From the NCBI GenBank assembly GCA_021286885.1, contig JAJTBM010000018.1, positions 1 to 18,170 on the forward strand: a stretch of DNA of 18,170 nt, written 5' to 3'. The notes beneath the pieces were generated by a model, which was not told the origin of the DNA, searched no databases, and saw only the letters and a program-made list of their open reading frames with translations. The DNA is from Rhodocyclales bacterium. Its GTDB lineage: Bacteria > Pseudomonadota > Gammaproteobacteria > Burkholderiales > Rhodocyclaceae. How positions within the stretch are numbered: position 1 is the stretch's first letter; each line of letters starts with the position of its first letter. Below, piece after piece: positions 1 through 8,640 of this stretch. The translations under genes were made by a program, and so were the position numbers.

Positions 1-103
1 AACGGCCCCGCCAGTCGGTGAGATAGGGCGCCATGGCGTCCCCCTCGGTCAGGCAATGTTCGGCCCCCACCAGGGCGGCCAGTTCGCTCAGCAAAGCATC
101 CAT
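1..103 (-). CDS. FAD-linked oxidase, N-terminal fragment (runs off window)
   Basis: Only the first 34 residues are visible, starting at the ATG at 103-101. They begin MDALLSELAALVGAEHCLTE and continue to a TDWRGR motif. The short helical lead-in followed by 'P-Y-x-T-D-W-R-G-R' is typical of the N-terminus of FAD-binding oxidoreductases of the GlcD / D-2-hydroxyacid dehydrogenase family, just before the PCMH-type FAD domain. Other ATGs nearby (117, 99) are out of frame and stop quickly. The ribosome binding site is weak. The gene lies 63 bases downstream of the patatin-like gene on the same strand and could be co-transcribed with it. Substrate and full length cannot be seen. It is distinct from the glcD gene further right in the window. 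Confidence 0.7.
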   Translation of the reverse strand, partial: MDALLSELAALVGAEHCLTEGDAMAPYLTDWRGR

Positions 104-166
104 GCGGGGCTATCCATCGTTCAGGAGATTTTCAGTTCAGAGAAGCCACAAACAACACGCTACAAA

Positions 167-1069
167 CTACACACTGCACGGCCCCAGGGCGTGCCGGATG
201 GCGGGCAGCGCCAGGGCGACGGCGGCTTCACCCTCGGCCATGGCTTCCGGCCCCCGGTGGTAGTCCATCAGCCCCAGCTGGGCCAGCCGGGGGGAAATCA
301 GCACGTCGGCAGGCTCGCCCGCCAGACGGCTGCGGGCGATGCGCACCGACATGATGGAGATGCTGCTATTGATGACTTCCAGCATGGAAGGTGCGCCCGG
401 GCTGCTTTCCAGCTGGGCCGTTTCGGCCCCGCCCTTGAGGCCCAGATGCTTGCGCAGCCGGCCAGACCAGGACGGCGCTGGCGCCACCAGGGCGCTCTGG
501 CGCCAGGCCCGCCCAACCATGTCGGAATTGAGTTCTACCGCCAGCACGATATCCGCCCCCATGGCCCGGCACAAAGATACGGGCACCGGATTCACCAGCG
601 CCCCATCCACCAGGATGCGCTCATCCTGCACCTGGGGGGTCATGAGCCCGGGCAGCGCAATGGAGGCGCGCACCGCCTGACTCACGCTCCCTTCCCGCAG
701 CCAGACTTCGTGGCCGGTCTGCAAATCGGTGGCGACACAGCCAAAGGGGCGCTCCAGATCAGCAAAATCGCGGTCGACAAAGTTTTTCTGGAAGAAGGCG
801 ATCAGCTTGTCGCCCTTGATGAGCCCGCCCCGCAAGCCCGGATCAAGCAGTCCCATGACCTGGGGCCAGCCCAGGCCGCGCACCCAATGCTCCAGCCGCT
901 CCAGCTCGCCGGCAGCCGCCACCGAGCCCACCAGGGCGCCAATGGAGCAACCGGCGATGATGTCGGGCACCACGCCCTCCCGGGCCAGGGCGCGCAGCAC
1001 CCCAATATGCGCCCAGCCCCGGGCGGAGCCACTACCAAGGGCGATTCCGATCCGGGGCTGGCGTTTCAT
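167..1069 (-). CDS. Patatin-like phospholipase family protein (RssA type)
   Basis: A 300-residue protein of the bacterial patatin-like family, which are serine acyl hydrolases using a Ser-Asp dyad. The oxyanion-hole loop is the glycine-rich GSGSARG at residues 12-18. The nucleophile elbow is GCSIG (residues 40-44), so Ser42 is the predicted catalytic serine. The DGA motif at 155-157 supplies Asp155. Length and the absence of a signal peptide or extra domains fit the short cytoplasmic RssA/COG1752 group rather than large secreted ExoU-like or outer-membrane forms. The start ATG lies 21 bases downstream of the rimO stop, so the two are probably one transcript. The Shine-Dalgarno is poor, which suggests translation linked to rimO. 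Actual substrate is unknown; family members act on phospholipids or other acyl esters. Confidence 0.88.
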   Translation of the reverse strand: MKRQPRIGIALGSGSARGWAHIGVLRALAREGVVPDIIAGCSIGALVGSVAAAGELERLEHWVRGLGWPQVMGLLDPGLRGGLIKGDKLIAFFQKNFVDRDFADLERPFGCVATDLQTGHEVWLREGSVSQAVRASIALPGLMTPQVQDERILVDGALVNPVPVSLCRAMGADIVLAVELNSDMVGRAWRQSALVAPAPSWSGRLRKHLGLKGGAETAQLESSPGAPSMLEVINSSISIMSVRIARSRLAGEPADVLISPRLAQLGLMDYHRGPEAMAEGEAAVALALPAIRHALGPCSV

Positions 1070-1090
1070 GGCCGGAGGCGTGGCCGAGGC

Positions 1091-2416
1091 TTAGATGGGC
1101 TCGGCGTAGAGGTCGTGCACATCGCAGTCGGTGATGCGCACCCGGGCAAACTCGCCCGGCTCCAGGTGTTCGCCGGCGGGGATCACCACCAGACCGTCGA
1201 TCTCGGGCGCATCGCCCGGAGAACGGGCCAGGGCGCCTTCGTCGTCCACTTCATCGACCAGCACGGTCATTTCGCGGCCAATGAAGCGCTCCAAACGCTC
1301 GGTGGAAATGTCTTCCTGGAACTCCATGAGCTGGATGCGGCGTTCTTCGCGGATCTCGTCGGGCACCGGGTTGGCCAGTTCGTTGGCAGCAGCCCCTTCG
1401 ACCGGCGAATAGGCAAACGCGCCCACCCGATCCAGCTTGGCTTCTTCGAGGAACTGGAGCAGTTCTTCGAACTCGGCCTCGGTTTCGCCCGGGAAGCCGG
1501 TGATGAAGGTGGAACGAATGGTCAGATCCGGGCAGATCTCGCGCCAGCGGCGCACCCGCTCCAGATTGTTCTCGGCGCTGGCCGGGCGCTTCATGGCCTT
1601 CAGGATGCGCGGGCTGGCGTGCTGGAAGGGCACATCCAGGTAGGGCAGGATCTTGCCTTCGGCCATCAGCGGGATCAGCTCATCCACGCTGGGGTAGGGA
1701 TACACATAGTGCAGCCGCACCCAGATGCCCAGCTCGCCCAGGGCCTTGCACAGGTCGTAGAGCTTGGTGCGCACCGGACGGCCGCCCCAGAAGCCGGTGC
1801 GGTACTTCACGTCCACCCCGTAGGCGCTGGTGTCCTGGGACACGATCAGCAGCTCCTTGACGCCGGCCTTGGCCAGGTTTTCGGCTTCGCGCAGCACATC
1901 GCCAATCGGGCGGCTCACCAGGGGGCCGCGCATGGACGGGATGATGCAGAAGGTGCAGCTGTGGTTGCAGCCTTCAGAAATCTTGAGATAGGCGTAGTGA
2001 TTCGGGGTCAGCTTGATCCCCTGGGGCGGCACCAGATCCACAAACGGATCATGGGGCTTGGGCAGGTGCTTGTGCACCGCCTGCATCACCTCTTCGGTGG
2101 CGTGGGGGCCCGTCACTGCCAGCACCTGCGGGTGGGCAGCCATCACCACATCATCCTTGGCGCCCAGGCAGCCGGTCACGATCACGCGGCCGTTTTCATT
2201 CACTGCCTCGCCAATGGCGTCGAGGGATTCTTCCACCGCAGCATCGATAAAGCCGCAGGTGTTCACCACCACCAGGTCGGAGCCTTCGTAGGAGGGGCTG
2301 ATCTCGTAGCCCTCGGCGCGCAGACGGGTGAGGATCTGTTCGGAATCGACCAGCGCCTTCGGGCATCCGAGCGAGACAAAGCCGACCTTGGGGGGATTTT
2401 TATCTTTAATGTTCAT
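1091..2416 (-). CDS. rimO: Ribosomal protein S12 methylthiotransferase RimO
   Basis: A radical-SAM enzyme that adds a methylthio group to the conserved aspartate of ribosomal protein S12. The product is 441 residues, the same size as the E. coli protein. The N-terminal MTTase domain has the three auxiliary-cluster cysteines Cys18 ([12 protein letters not shown]), Cys54 (NTCGFI) and Cys83 (TGCLGA). The radical-SAM motif CNHSCTFC spans 150-157. The substrate-specific [10 protein letters not shown] loop follows, and a TRAM domain occupies roughly the last 65 residues. The reading frame stays open far upstream, but homology starts at [20 protein letters not shown], so the ATG at 2416 is chosen. 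No clear Shine-Dalgarno precedes it. It is first in a minus-strand run with the patatin-like gene and is divergent from hbd. Confidence 0.96.
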   Translation of the reverse strand: MNIKDKNPPKVGFVSLGCPKALVDSEQILTRLRAEGYEISPSYEGSDLVVVNTCGFIDAAVEESLDAIGEAVNENGRVIVTGCLGAKDDVVMAAHPQVLAVTGPHATEEVMQAVHKHLPKPHDPFVDLVPPQGIKLTPNHYAYLKISEGCNHSCTFCIIPSMRGPLVSRPIGDVLREAENLAKAGVKELLIVSQDTSAYGVDVKYRTGFWGGRPVRTKLYDLCKALGELGIWVRLHYVYPYPSVDELIPLMAEGKILPYLDVPFQHASPRILKAMKRPASAENNLERVRRWREICPDLTIRSTFITGFPGETEAEFEELLQFLEEAKLDRVGAFAYSPVEGAAANELANPVPDEIREERRIQLMEFQEDISTERLERFIGREMTVLVDEVDDEGALARSPGDAPEIDGLVVIPAGEHLEPGEFARVRITDCDVHDLYAEPI

Positions 2417-2510
2417 GGAATTACAAAAGAGCGTGCAAGAGCGGAATTTACCACGAAGCCCCCCTCCCCCGCCTGCCAAGCCATCACAAATCGACACCCG
2501 GCAGGGCGCG

Positions 2511-2528
2511 CCATACGCAACAGTATGG
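2511..2528. promoter_or_regulatory. Inverted repeat in rimO/hbd divergent intergenic region
   Basis: CCATAC and GTATGG form a perfect 6-bp inverted repeat separated by the six bases GCAACA. It lies inside the 204-base region between the divergent rimO and hbd starts, about 92 bases upstream of hbd. It is followed at once by TATTCT, a possible -10 element reading toward hbd, but no convincing -35 was found. An operator for a dimeric regulator is plausible but unproven. The rest of the intergenic region shows no other clear structure. Confidence 0.25.
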
Positions 2529-2620
2529 TATTCTGCGCCCCCGGTCAGATGACATTCCCGGACACACGGGGAGCCTGGCTGCACAGCACCTACAAGACCG
2601 CAAAGTAATTGGAGAACAGC

Positions 2621-3472
2621 ATGGAAATCAACAAGATCGGCGTGATTGGCGCCGGCACCATGGGCAACGGGATTGCCCAGGTGTGCGCTGCCGCCGGCAA
2701 ACAGGTGGTGATGGTGGACATCTCCGCCGACGCCGTCGCCCGGGGCCTGAAGACCCTGGCGGGCAGCCTGGACCGTCTGGTCAAGAAAGAAAAGATCAGC
2801 GCCGCCGACAAGGACGCCACCCTCGCCCGCATCCAGGGCAGCACCGCCTACGCCGATCTGGCCGACGTGGATCTGGTGATCGAGGCCGCCACCGAAAACG
2901 AAAGCCTCAAGCTGCGCATCCTGAAGGACATCGAGGCCGTGGTTCGCCCCGACGCCATCATTGCCAGCAACACCTCCTCCATCTCCATCACCCGCCTGGC
3001 CGCCGCCCTCCAGCACCCGGCCCGCGCCATCGGGATGCACTTCTTCAATCCGGTGCCGCTCATGGCGCTGGTCGAACTCATCAGCGGCCTGCAGACCGCC
3101 GAGTCCACCATCGAAGCCTCCCGCGCCTTCGCCCTCGCCGTGGGCAAGACCCCGGTGGCGGTCAAGAACAGCCCGGGCTTCGTGGTCAACCGTCTGCTGT
3201 GCCCGATGATCAACGAAGCCATCTTCGTTTATCAGGAAGGCCTCGCCAGCGCCGCCGACATCGACGAAGCCATGAAGCTGGGCTGTAACCACCCCATCGG
3301 CCCCCTGGCCCTGGCCGACATGATTGGCCTGGACACCATGCTGTCGGTGATGGAAGTGTTCTACCAAGGCTTCAACGATTCCAAGTACCGCCCCGCACCG
3401 CTGCTGCGCGAGATGGTGGATGCCGGCTACCTGGGCCGCAAGAGCGGTCAGGGCTTCTACAGCTACAGCTGA
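2621..3472 (+). CDS. hbd: 3-hydroxybutyryl-CoA dehydrogenase
   Basis: Catalyses NAD(P)H-linked interconversion of acetoacetyl-CoA and 3-hydroxybutyryl-CoA, used in beta-oxidation, butanoate metabolism or polyhydroxybutyrate turnover. The 283-residue protein has the Rossmann motif GAGTMG (Gly10, Gly12, Gly15) with Asp33 at the end of beta-2, which favours NAD. The catalytic set is visible: Ser119 in NTSS, His140 in GMHFFNPVP, Glu152, and Asn190 in the FVVNRLL motif. The C-terminal dimerisation domain ends [12 protein letters not shown], as usual for this family. An in-frame TTG lies 12 bases earlier. The ATG at 2621 is preferred because GGAG at 2611-2614 is six bases upstream and the protein then begins at the normal [10 protein letters not shown]. 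It is monocistronic, with a terminator-like hairpin downstream. Confidence 0.95.
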   Translation: MEINKIGVIGAGTMGNGIAQVCAAAGKQVVMVDISADAVARGLKTLAGSLDRLVKKEKISAADKDATLARIQGSTAYADLADVDLVIEAATENESLKLRILKDIEAVVRPDAIIASNTSSISITRLAAALQHPARAIGMHFFNPVPLMALVELISGLQTAESTIEASRAFALAVGKTPVAVKNSPGFVVNRLLCPMINEAIFVYQEGLASAADIDEAMKLGCNHPIGPLALADMIGLDTMLSVMEVFYQGFNDSKYRPAPLLREMVDAGYLGRKSGQGFYSYS

Positions 3473-3486
3473 TCCGGCCCGGGCCA

Positions 3487-3504
3487 GGCCGCAGGCGTGC
3501 GGCC
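3487..3504 (+). other. GC-rich hairpin just after hbd
   Basis: GGCCGCA and TGCGGCC form a perfect 7-bp stem around the tetraloop GGCG, 15 bases after the hbd stop. No T-tract follows, so it is more likely an mRNA-stabilising or accessory structure than a full intrinsic terminator. Confidence 0.4.
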
Positions 3505-3514
3505 CCGCCCAAAC

Positions 3515-3553
3515 AACGGGGGCACCACCGGCATGACCGGTCGCGCCCCCGTT
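3515..3553. terminator. Probable bidirectional terminator between hbd and FKBP gene
   Basis: A perfect 9-bp stem pairs AACGGGGGC (3515-3523) with GCCCCCGTT (3545-3553). Inside it is a second 5-bp stem (3527-3531 with 3537-3541). It lies midway between two convergent genes. Short T-rich runs follow on both strands (GTTTG on plus, GTTGTTT on minus), so the U-tracts are weak. Position and symmetry support a terminator serving both genes. Confidence 0.6.
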
Positions 3554-3602
3554 TGCATGGCGCACCCCGGGCCGCCTGCGTGGCCGCCCGAGGTGACGTG
3601 GC

Positions 3603-3950
3603 TTAGGCGTGCACGCCCAGCAGCTCCACTTCAAACACCAGGGTGGCGTTGGGGGGGATCACACCGCCCGCGCCCCGGGCGCCGTAGCCCAGCTGGGGCG
3701 GGATAGTCAGCTTGCGCTTGCCACCCACCTTCATGCCCTGCACGCCTTCATCCCAACCGGCGATCACGCGGCGACCGCCCAGCATGAACGCGAAGGGCTC
3801 GCTGCGATCCTTGCTGGAATCGAACTTGGTGCCATCGGTCAGCCAGCCGGTGTAATGCACAACCACAAACTGGTTCGCGGCGGCTTCAACACCGTTGCCC
3901 ACTTCCAGATCTTCGATGACGAGGCCGCTCGCCGTGGTGACTTGAGTCAT
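3603..3950 (-). CDS. FKBP-type peptidyl-prolyl cis-trans isomerase
   Basis: A single-domain 115-residue FKBP that catalyses cis-trans isomerisation of prolyl bonds during protein folding. Recognisable features are VVVHYTGWL with Tyr33, the FDSS segment (Phe43, Asp44), the [18 protein letters not shown] core with Trp66, the QLGYG segment with Tyr89, and the closing [14 protein letters not shown] strand. These cover the usual active-site pocket residues. There is no signal peptide or membrane helix, so it is cytoplasmic. AGGAG sits seven bases upstream of the ATG at 3950. It is 55 bases downstream of msrA on the same strand and may share its transcript. That would pair a folding helper with a protein-repair enzyme, an inference from proximity only. 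Confidence 0.95.
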   Translation of the reverse strand: MTQVTTASGLVIEDLEVGNGVEAAANQFVVVHYTGWLTDGTKFDSSKDRSEPFAFMLGGRRVIAGWDEGVQGMKVGGKRKLTIPPQLGYGARGAGGVIPPNATLVFEVELLGVHA

Positions 3951-4005
3951 GGATCACTCCTGATTGAAAACCGCCCGATTCTAGCCGAGAACCCGGCCCC
4001 ACGCC

Positions 4006-4563
4006 TCAGCCCTGGCCCAGCAGCGCGGCAAACCGGGCCCGGAACTTGGCCACCTTGGGCGCCACCACAAACAGGCAGTAGGGCTGGCGCTCCCCGTTCT
4101 GCCGGAAATAATCCTGGTGATAATCCTCCGCCGGCCAGAAACGGGGCGCCATCTGCAGCTCGGTGACGATGGGCGCCGGAAAGATGCCCTCCGCCGTCAG
4201 CCGCGCCACGCAGACCCGGGCCTCGTCCAGCTGGGCCGGCGTCGTGGCAAAAATGGCCGACCGATACTGGCTGCCCACATCATTCCCCTGCCGATTGGGC
4301 GTGGTCGGATCGTGGATCGCAAAAAACACCTCCAGCAGCGTCGCGTAGCTCACCCGGGCCGGGTCAAAGCGCAGCTCCACCACCTCCGCATGCCCCGTCG
4401 TGCCCTCGCACACGCTGTGATAATCCGGCACCTCGGTGTGCCCACCGATATAACCCGACACCACCGACGCCACGCCGTCGATCTGCTGGAACACGGCCTC
4501 CAGACACCAGAAGCACCCGCCCCCCAAAATCGCCACCTCATGCCCTGCCACTGCATTCGTCAT
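4006..4563 (-). CDS. msrA: Peptide-methionine (S)-S-oxide reductase MsrA
   Basis: Repairs oxidised proteins by reducing the S-epimer of methionine sulfoxide. The 185-residue protein has the diagnostic GGGCFWCLEAVF motif at 14-25, in which Cys17 is the catalytic cysteine. The GYIGGHTEVPDYHSVCEGTTGHAE stretch and the later QGNDVGSQYRSAIF segment are the standard family landmarks. A cysteine near residue 163 (PYC, before the C-terminal APKVAKFR) is the likely resolving cysteine for thioredoxin recycling. No MsrB domain is fused and there is no signal peptide, so it is cytoplasmic. AAGGAG lies eight bases upstream of the ATG at 4563. The gene is divergent from the glc operon and upstream of the FKBP gene. 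Confidence 0.96.
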   Translation of the reverse strand: MTNAVAGHEVAILGGGCFWCLEAVFQQIDGVASVVSGYIGGHTEVPDYHSVCEGTTGHAEVVELRFDPARVSYATLLEVFFAIHDPTTPNRQGNDVGSQYRSAIFATTPAQLDEARVCVARLTAEGIFPAPIVTELQMAPRFWPAEDYHQDYFRQNGERQPYCLFVVAPKVAKFRARFAALLGQG

Positions 4564-4671
4564 CGCTGCCGCTCCTTGCCTGAAAACGCCCTACCGGCCC
4601 CCCATGGGCCGCCGCCAGTAGAGCACGAAACGGGCCCAAAAATTCCCTGCGCCCCCTGCCGGGAACCCTGA

Positions 4672-4700
4672 TTGCCAGGGGCGGGGGGGCTCTCTAGCAT
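4672..4700 (+). promoter_or_regulatory. Candidate sigma70 promoter for glcDEF
   Basis: TTGCCA (4672-4677, 5 of 6 to the -35 consensus) and TAGCAT (4695-4700, 4 of 6 to the -10 consensus) are separated by exactly 17 bases. They lie about 60 bases upstream of glcD in the msrA/glcD divergent gap. The predicted leader contains a 6-bp hairpin, CCCGGC (4715-4720) with GCCGGG (4729-4734), just before the strong AGGAGGAG ribosome binding site at 4742-4749. No regulator-binding site was recognised. Confidence 0.5.
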
Positions 4701-4760
4701 CTGTCATCAAAGCGCCCGGCAAAGCCGCGCCGGGAGATAACAGGAGGAGAGCTTCGCGCC

Positions 4761-6269
4761 ATGAATGCCCATGCCCCGTCCGGCGGGCAGGAGGGGCCGC
4801 ACCCGAGTCATCCGCTGCTGGCGGAACTGCGTGCGCGCCTGCCTGCCCTCACCTGGCTCGACCAGACCGAAGACCTGCGCCCCTATGAGTGCGACGGCCT
4901 TTCGGCCTACCGCCAGTTGCCCCGGGCGGTAGTCCTGCCCCGCACCGAGGCCGAACTCAAAACCGTGCTCGAAGCCTGCCACCGCCACCGGGTGCCGGTG
5001 GTCGCCCGGGGGGCCGGCACCGGCCTTTCCGGGGGCGCCATGCCCCACGCCGACGGAGTGGTGGTGTCCCTGGCGCGCTTCATGGAGATCCTGGAAATCG
5101 ATCCCCAGGCCCGTACTGCCCGGGTTCAGCCCGGGGTGCGCAATCTGGCCCTGTCGGAGGCCGCCGCCCCCTACCAGCTGTATTACGCCCCTGATCCCTC
5201 CTCCCAGATCGCCTGCACCCTGGGAGGCAACGTGGCCGAAAACTCCGGGGGCGTGCACTGCCTCAAGTACGGGCTCACGGTGCACAACGTGCTGGAGGTC
5301 AAGGCCCTGCTGCTGTCTGAAGCCGGCGTTGAAGAAGTGCGCTTTGGCGGCCCCGCCCCCGATGCCCCGGGGCTGGATCTGCTCGCCCTCATCAACGGCT
5401 CGGAGGGCATGCTGGCGATCACCACCGAAATCCGGGTGCGCCTCACCCCCAAACCGCCCCTGGCCCGGGTGGTGATGGCGTCTTTTGCCTCGGTAACAGC
5501 CGCCGCCGATGCGGTGGCGGCCATCATCGCCGCCGGGCTCATTCCTGCCGGGCTGGAGATGATGGATCGTCAGGCGATTGCCGCCGTGGAGCCCTTCGCC
5601 CGGGCAGGCTACGACACCCAGGCCGCCGCCATTTTGCTGTGCGAATCCGACGGCACCCCGGAAGAGGTGGAGCACGAAATCGCCCAGATGGCCCAGGTGC
5701 TGGCCCAGGCTGGGGCCGATCCGATCCGGGTGTCGGGCAGCGAGGCCGAGCGCCTGCGCTTCTGGGCCGGGCGCAAGTCAGCCTTCCCGGCGGTGGGGCG
5801 CATCACCCCCGACTACCTGTGCATGGACGGCACCATCCCGCGCAAGCGCCTGGGGGAAATGCTGGGCGCCATTGCCGACATGGAGCGCCGCTACCAGTTG
5901 CGCTGCGCCAACGTGTTTCATGCGGGCGACGGCAATCTCCACCCCCTCATCATGTTCGACGCCAACAGCCCGGACGAAACCGCCCGCGCCCTCGCCTTCG
6001 GGGGCGAGATTCTCGAACTCTCGGTGGCCCTGGGGGGCACCATCACCGGCGAACACGGGGTCGGCATCGAAAAGCTGGCCCAGATGTGCGCCCAGTTCAG
6101 CCCCGAGGAGTTGGACTGCTTCCGCACCCTCAAAACCGCCTTCGACCCCCTCCAGCTGCTCAACCCCGGCAAGGTCATCCCCAGCCCGGCCCGCTGCCGG
6201 GAATACCGCCAGACCGGCAGCGCCCGCCCCAATAACAGCCCCAATACCCGTAACGAGGGCCCCCGATGA
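4761..6269 (+). CDS. glcD: Glycolate oxidase subunit GlcD (FAD-binding)
   Basis: The flavin subunit of the GlcDEF glycolate dehydrogenase, which oxidises glycolate to glyoxylate and passes electrons to the respiratory chain. The 502-residue product has the PCMH-type FAD-binding loop GAGTGLSGGA at 84-93. It also has the YYAPDPSSQ and GGNVAENSGG segments (141-164) and the C-terminal FAD-oxidase motif HAGDGNLHP at 387-395. The TGEHGVGIEKL motif is near residue 430. These match GlcD rather than GlcE, which lacks the HxGDGNxHP region. AGGAGGAG at 4742-4749 precedes the ATG by 11 bases. The stop overlaps the glcE start (ATGA at 6266-6269), consistent with translational coupling. The last 25 residues are Pro/Asn-rich and look like a loose tail. 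Confidence 0.95.
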   Translation: MNAHAPSGGQEGPHPSHPLLAELRARLPALTWLDQTEDLRPYECDGLSAYRQLPRAVVLPRTEAELKTVLEACHRHRVPVVARGAGTGLSGGAMPHADGVVVSLARFMEILEIDPQARTARVQPGVRNLALSEAAAPYQLYYAPDPSSQIACTLGGNVAENSGGVHCLKYGLTVHNVLEVKALLLSEAGVEEVRFGGPAPDAPGLDLLALINGSEGMLAITTEIRVRLTPKPPLARVVMASFASVTAAADAVAAIIAAGLIPAGLEMMDRQAIAAVEPFARAGYDTQAAAILLCESDGTPEEVEHEIAQMAQVLAQAGADPIRVSGSEAERLRFWAGRKSAFPAVGRITPDYLCMDGTIPRKRLGEMLGAIADMERRYQLRCANVFHAGDGNLHPLIMFDANSPDETARALAFGGEILELSVALGGTITGEHGVGIEKLAQMCAQFSPEELDCFRTLKTAFDPLQLLNPGKVIPSPARCREYRQTGSARPNNSPNTRNEGPR

Positions 6270-7393
6270 ACGCCACGCTCCAATCCGCCGCCACCCACCC
6301 GGATCACCCCCTGCTGCTGGGCTGGCAGGAAAGCATCCGTCAGGCCGCCCGCAGCGGCCAGGCCCTCGCCCTGCGCGGCACCGGGAGCAAGGCCTTCTAC
6401 GGCCACCCGCTCCACGGTCAGCCCCTGGACACCGGCGCCTACCGGGGCATCCTGGCCTATGAACCCACCGAGTTGGTCATCACCGCTCGCTGTGGCACGC
6501 CCCTCACCGAAATCGAAACCACCCTCGCCCAACAGGGCCAGATGCTGGCCTGGGAACCGCCCCGATTCGGGCTGCACACGGGCGCGGTCGGCGGCAGCGT
6601 GGGCGGGATGGTGGCCAGCGGCCTTTCCGGCCCGCGCCGGATGCAGGCCGGCGCAGTGCGGGATTTCGTACTGGGCCTGCGCCTGCTGGATGGCCAGGGC
6701 CGGCTGCTCAAGTTTGGCGGCCAGGTCATGAAAAACGTGGCGGGCTACGATCTGCCCCGGATGCTCACCGGCAGCCTGGGATGCTTCGGGCTGCTCACCG
6801 ATGTCTCCCTCAAGGTGCTGCCCTGCCCGCGCCACAGCCTCAGCCTAGTGTTCGGGATGGATCAGACCACTGCCCTCGCCTGCCTCAACCGCTGGGCGGG
6901 CCAGGGGCTGCCCGTGTCGGCCAGTGTCTGGCAAGACGACACCCTGCATCTGCGCCTCTCCGGCGCCGAAGCCGCCGTCCGGGCCGCCCACCAACGGCTG
7001 GGGGGCGACCCACTCCCCAGCGCAGCCGCCGAGGCGTTATGGACCGGGCTGCGGGATCAGACCCAGCCCTTCTTTGCCCCCGACGAGCGCCACCTGATCC
7101 GCGTGGCCCTGCCCGACACCGCCCCGCCCCTAGCCGAGCCCAGCCCGGTGCTGATCGAATGGGGCGGCGCCCTGCGCTGGTATCGGGGCGACACCACCCT
7201 GCTCGCCCGGCTACGCGCCCAGGCCGCGCCCCTGGGCGGCCACGTCACCCTATTCCGCGCTGCACCGGGGCAGCTCCCCGCCCCGGTATTCACGCCCCTG
7301 GCCGCGCCACTGCTGCGCCTGCACCAGGCCCTCAAGCACGCCCTCGACCCCGCCGGGGTGTTCAACCCGGGCCGCATGTACCAGGAGTTCTGA
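6266..7393 (+). CDS. glcE: Glycolate oxidase subunit GlcE (FAD-binding)
   Basis: The second, shorter flavin-domain subunit of glycolate oxidase, 375 residues. It keeps the FAD-binding half of the family: the RGTGSKAFYG loop near 33-42, a GMVASGLSGPRR segment and the MKNVAGYDLPRM motif that is highly characteristic of GlcE. It ends with the GVFNPGRMYQEF signature found at the C-terminus of this subunit. The full C-terminal oxidase domain of GlcD is absent, as expected. It begins within the glcD stop (4-base overlap), with GAGGG at 6255-6259 as ribosome binding site. Its stop shares one base with the glcF start. In E. coli all three subunits are needed for activity; the gene order here is the canonical D-E-F. 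Confidence 0.94.
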   Translation: MNATLQSAATHPDHPLLLGWQESIRQAARSGQALALRGTGSKAFYGHPLHGQPLDTGAYRGILAYEPTELVITARCGTPLTEIETTLAQQGQMLAWEPPRFGLHTGAVGGSVGGMVASGLSGPRRMQAGAVRDFVLGLRLLDGQGRLLKFGGQVMKNVAGYDLPRMLTGSLGCFGLLTDVSLKVLPCPRHSLSLVFGMDQTTALACLNRWAGQGLPVSASVWQDDTLHLRLSGAEAAVRAAHQRLGGDPLPSAAAEALWTGLRDQTQPFFAPDERHLIRVALPDTAPPLAEPSPVLIEWGGALRWYRGDTTLLARLRAQAAPLGGHVTLFRAAPGQLPAPVFTPLAAPLLRLHQALKHALDPAGVFNPGRMYQEF

Positions 7394-8637
7394 TGGAAAC
7401 CCACCTCGCCGACTGGATACGCCAGGCCCCCGAAGGGGCAGAAATCGAAAGCATCCTGCGCGCCTGCGTGCATTGCGGCTTCTGCACCGCCACCTGCCCC
7501 ACCTATCAGCTGCTGGGCGACGAACGGGACGGCCCCCGGGGGCGCATCTACCTGCTCAAGCAGATGTTTGAAGGCCAGACCGTGGGCGCCAGCACCCGCC
7601 AGCATCTGGACCGCTGCCTGAGTTGCCGCAGCTGCGAAACCACCTGCCCCTCCGGGGTGCGCTACCACCGGCTGCTGGATCTGGGCCGGGCGATGCTGGA
7701 CGCACGCCAGCCACGCAGCGGGCGCGAACAGCTCCAGCGCCGCCTGCTGCGCGCCGTGCTCACCCGCCCCCGTTTGTTTGCTCTGGCCCTGGGCGCCGCC
7801 CGCCTTGCCCGCCCCCTGCTGCCCGCGCCCCTGGCCGGCAAGGTACAGTCCAGCGCCCCAGCCGGCGTGCGCCCCGCACCGCGTCACCCGCGCCGAATGC
7901 TGATACTGGAAGGCTGCGTGCAGCCCAGCCTGTCACCCAACACCAACACTGCCACGGCCCGGGTGCTGGATGTACTCGGCATCAGCCTGATCCCTGCCCC
8001 CGAGGCTGGCTGCTGCGGCGCGGTCGATTACCACCTGGACGCCCACGCCGCCGGCCTGGATCGGGCCCGGCGCAATATCGACGCTTGGTGGCCCGCCATC
8101 ACGGCAGGCGCCGAAGCCATCATCCAGACCGCCAGCGGCTGCGGCGCCTTCGTCAAGGAATACGCCACCCTGCTTAAAGACGACCCGGCCTACGCCCCCA
8201 AGGCCGCCCGGGTCAGCGCCCTGGCTAAGGATCTGGTGGAAGTGCTGGGCGCCGAGCCCCTGGAAGAACGCCTCGCCCCCCGCCTCAAGCCCGACGCTAG
8301 CCCCCTCGCCTTCCACTGCCCCTGCACCCTGCAACACGCCCAGAAACTCGGCGGCGCGGTGGAGACCGTCCTGCGCCGCCTGGGCTACACCCTCGCCCCG
8401 GTGGCCGACGGGCACCTGTGCTGCGGCTCCGCCGGCACCTATTCGCTCCTCCAGCCCGAGATTTCCAACGCCCTGCGCACCCGCAAACTGGACGCCCTCG
8501 AACGCCACCGCCCCAGCCTCATCCTCACCGCCAACATCGGCTGCCAGACCCACCTCGCCAGCGCCGGGCGAACACCGGTGCGGCATTGGATAGAGGTGGT
8601 GGATGCAAACCTCGACGGGAAATCGCCCGGGGCCTAG
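7393..8637 (+). CDS. glcF: Glycolate oxidase iron-sulfur subunit GlcF
   Basis: The electron-transfer subunit of glycolate oxidase, 414 residues. Two classic [4Fe-4S] motifs are seen: CVHCGFCTATCP (Cys25, 28, 31, 35) and CLSCRSCETTCP (Cys75, 78, 81, 85). Two CCG-type cysteine-rich domains follow, with GCCGAVDYHLDAH in the first and CPCTLQHAQ plus LCCGSAGTYSLLQ in the second, as in GlpC/GlcF/HdrD-type subunits. The frame is open far upstream within glcE, but the ATG at 7393 is chosen. It overlaps the glcE stop by one base, follows AGGAG at 7383-7387 and gives the normal GlcF N-terminus. It is last in the operon. Three bases after its stop begins a perfect inverted repeat at the border of an accessory island. 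Confidence 0.95.
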   Translation: METHLADWIRQAPEGAEIESILRACVHCGFCTATCPTYQLLGDERDGPRGRIYLLKQMFEGQTVGASTRQHLDRCLSCRSCETTCPSGVRYHRLLDLGRAMLDARQPRSGREQLQRRLLRAVLTRPRLFALALGAARLARPLLPAPLAGKVQSSAPAGVRPAPRHPRRMLILEGCVQPSLSPNTNTATARVLDVLGISLIPAPEAGCCGAVDYHLDAHAAGLDRARRNIDAWWPAITAGAEAIIQTASGCGAFVKEYATLLKDDPAYAPKAARVSALAKDLVEVLGAEPLEERLAPRLKPDASPLAFHCPCTLQHAQKLGGAVETVLRRLGYTLAPVADGHLCCGSAGTYSLLQPEISNALRTRKLDALERHRPSLILTANIGCQTHLASAGRTPVRHWIEVVDANLDGKSPGA

Positions 8638-8640
8638 GTA

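Noticed and set aside
56..2608. An 850-codon plus-strand open frame across the patatin-like gene and rimO
   Set aside because: It is the GC-rich antisense shadow of two well-recognised genes. Its translation is His/Gly/Gln-rich with no domain.
2417..3634. A much longer upstream extension of rimO
   Set aside because: The added residues run antisense through hbd and are not RimO-like; the family N-terminus starts at 2416.
4707..5675. A 322-codon minus-strand frame opposite glcD
   Set aside because: Shadow of glcD; Gly/His-rich composition and no family features.
6781..7392. An upstream extension of glcF
   Set aside because: It overlaps most of glcE in another frame; the normal GlcF start with AGGAG is at 7393.
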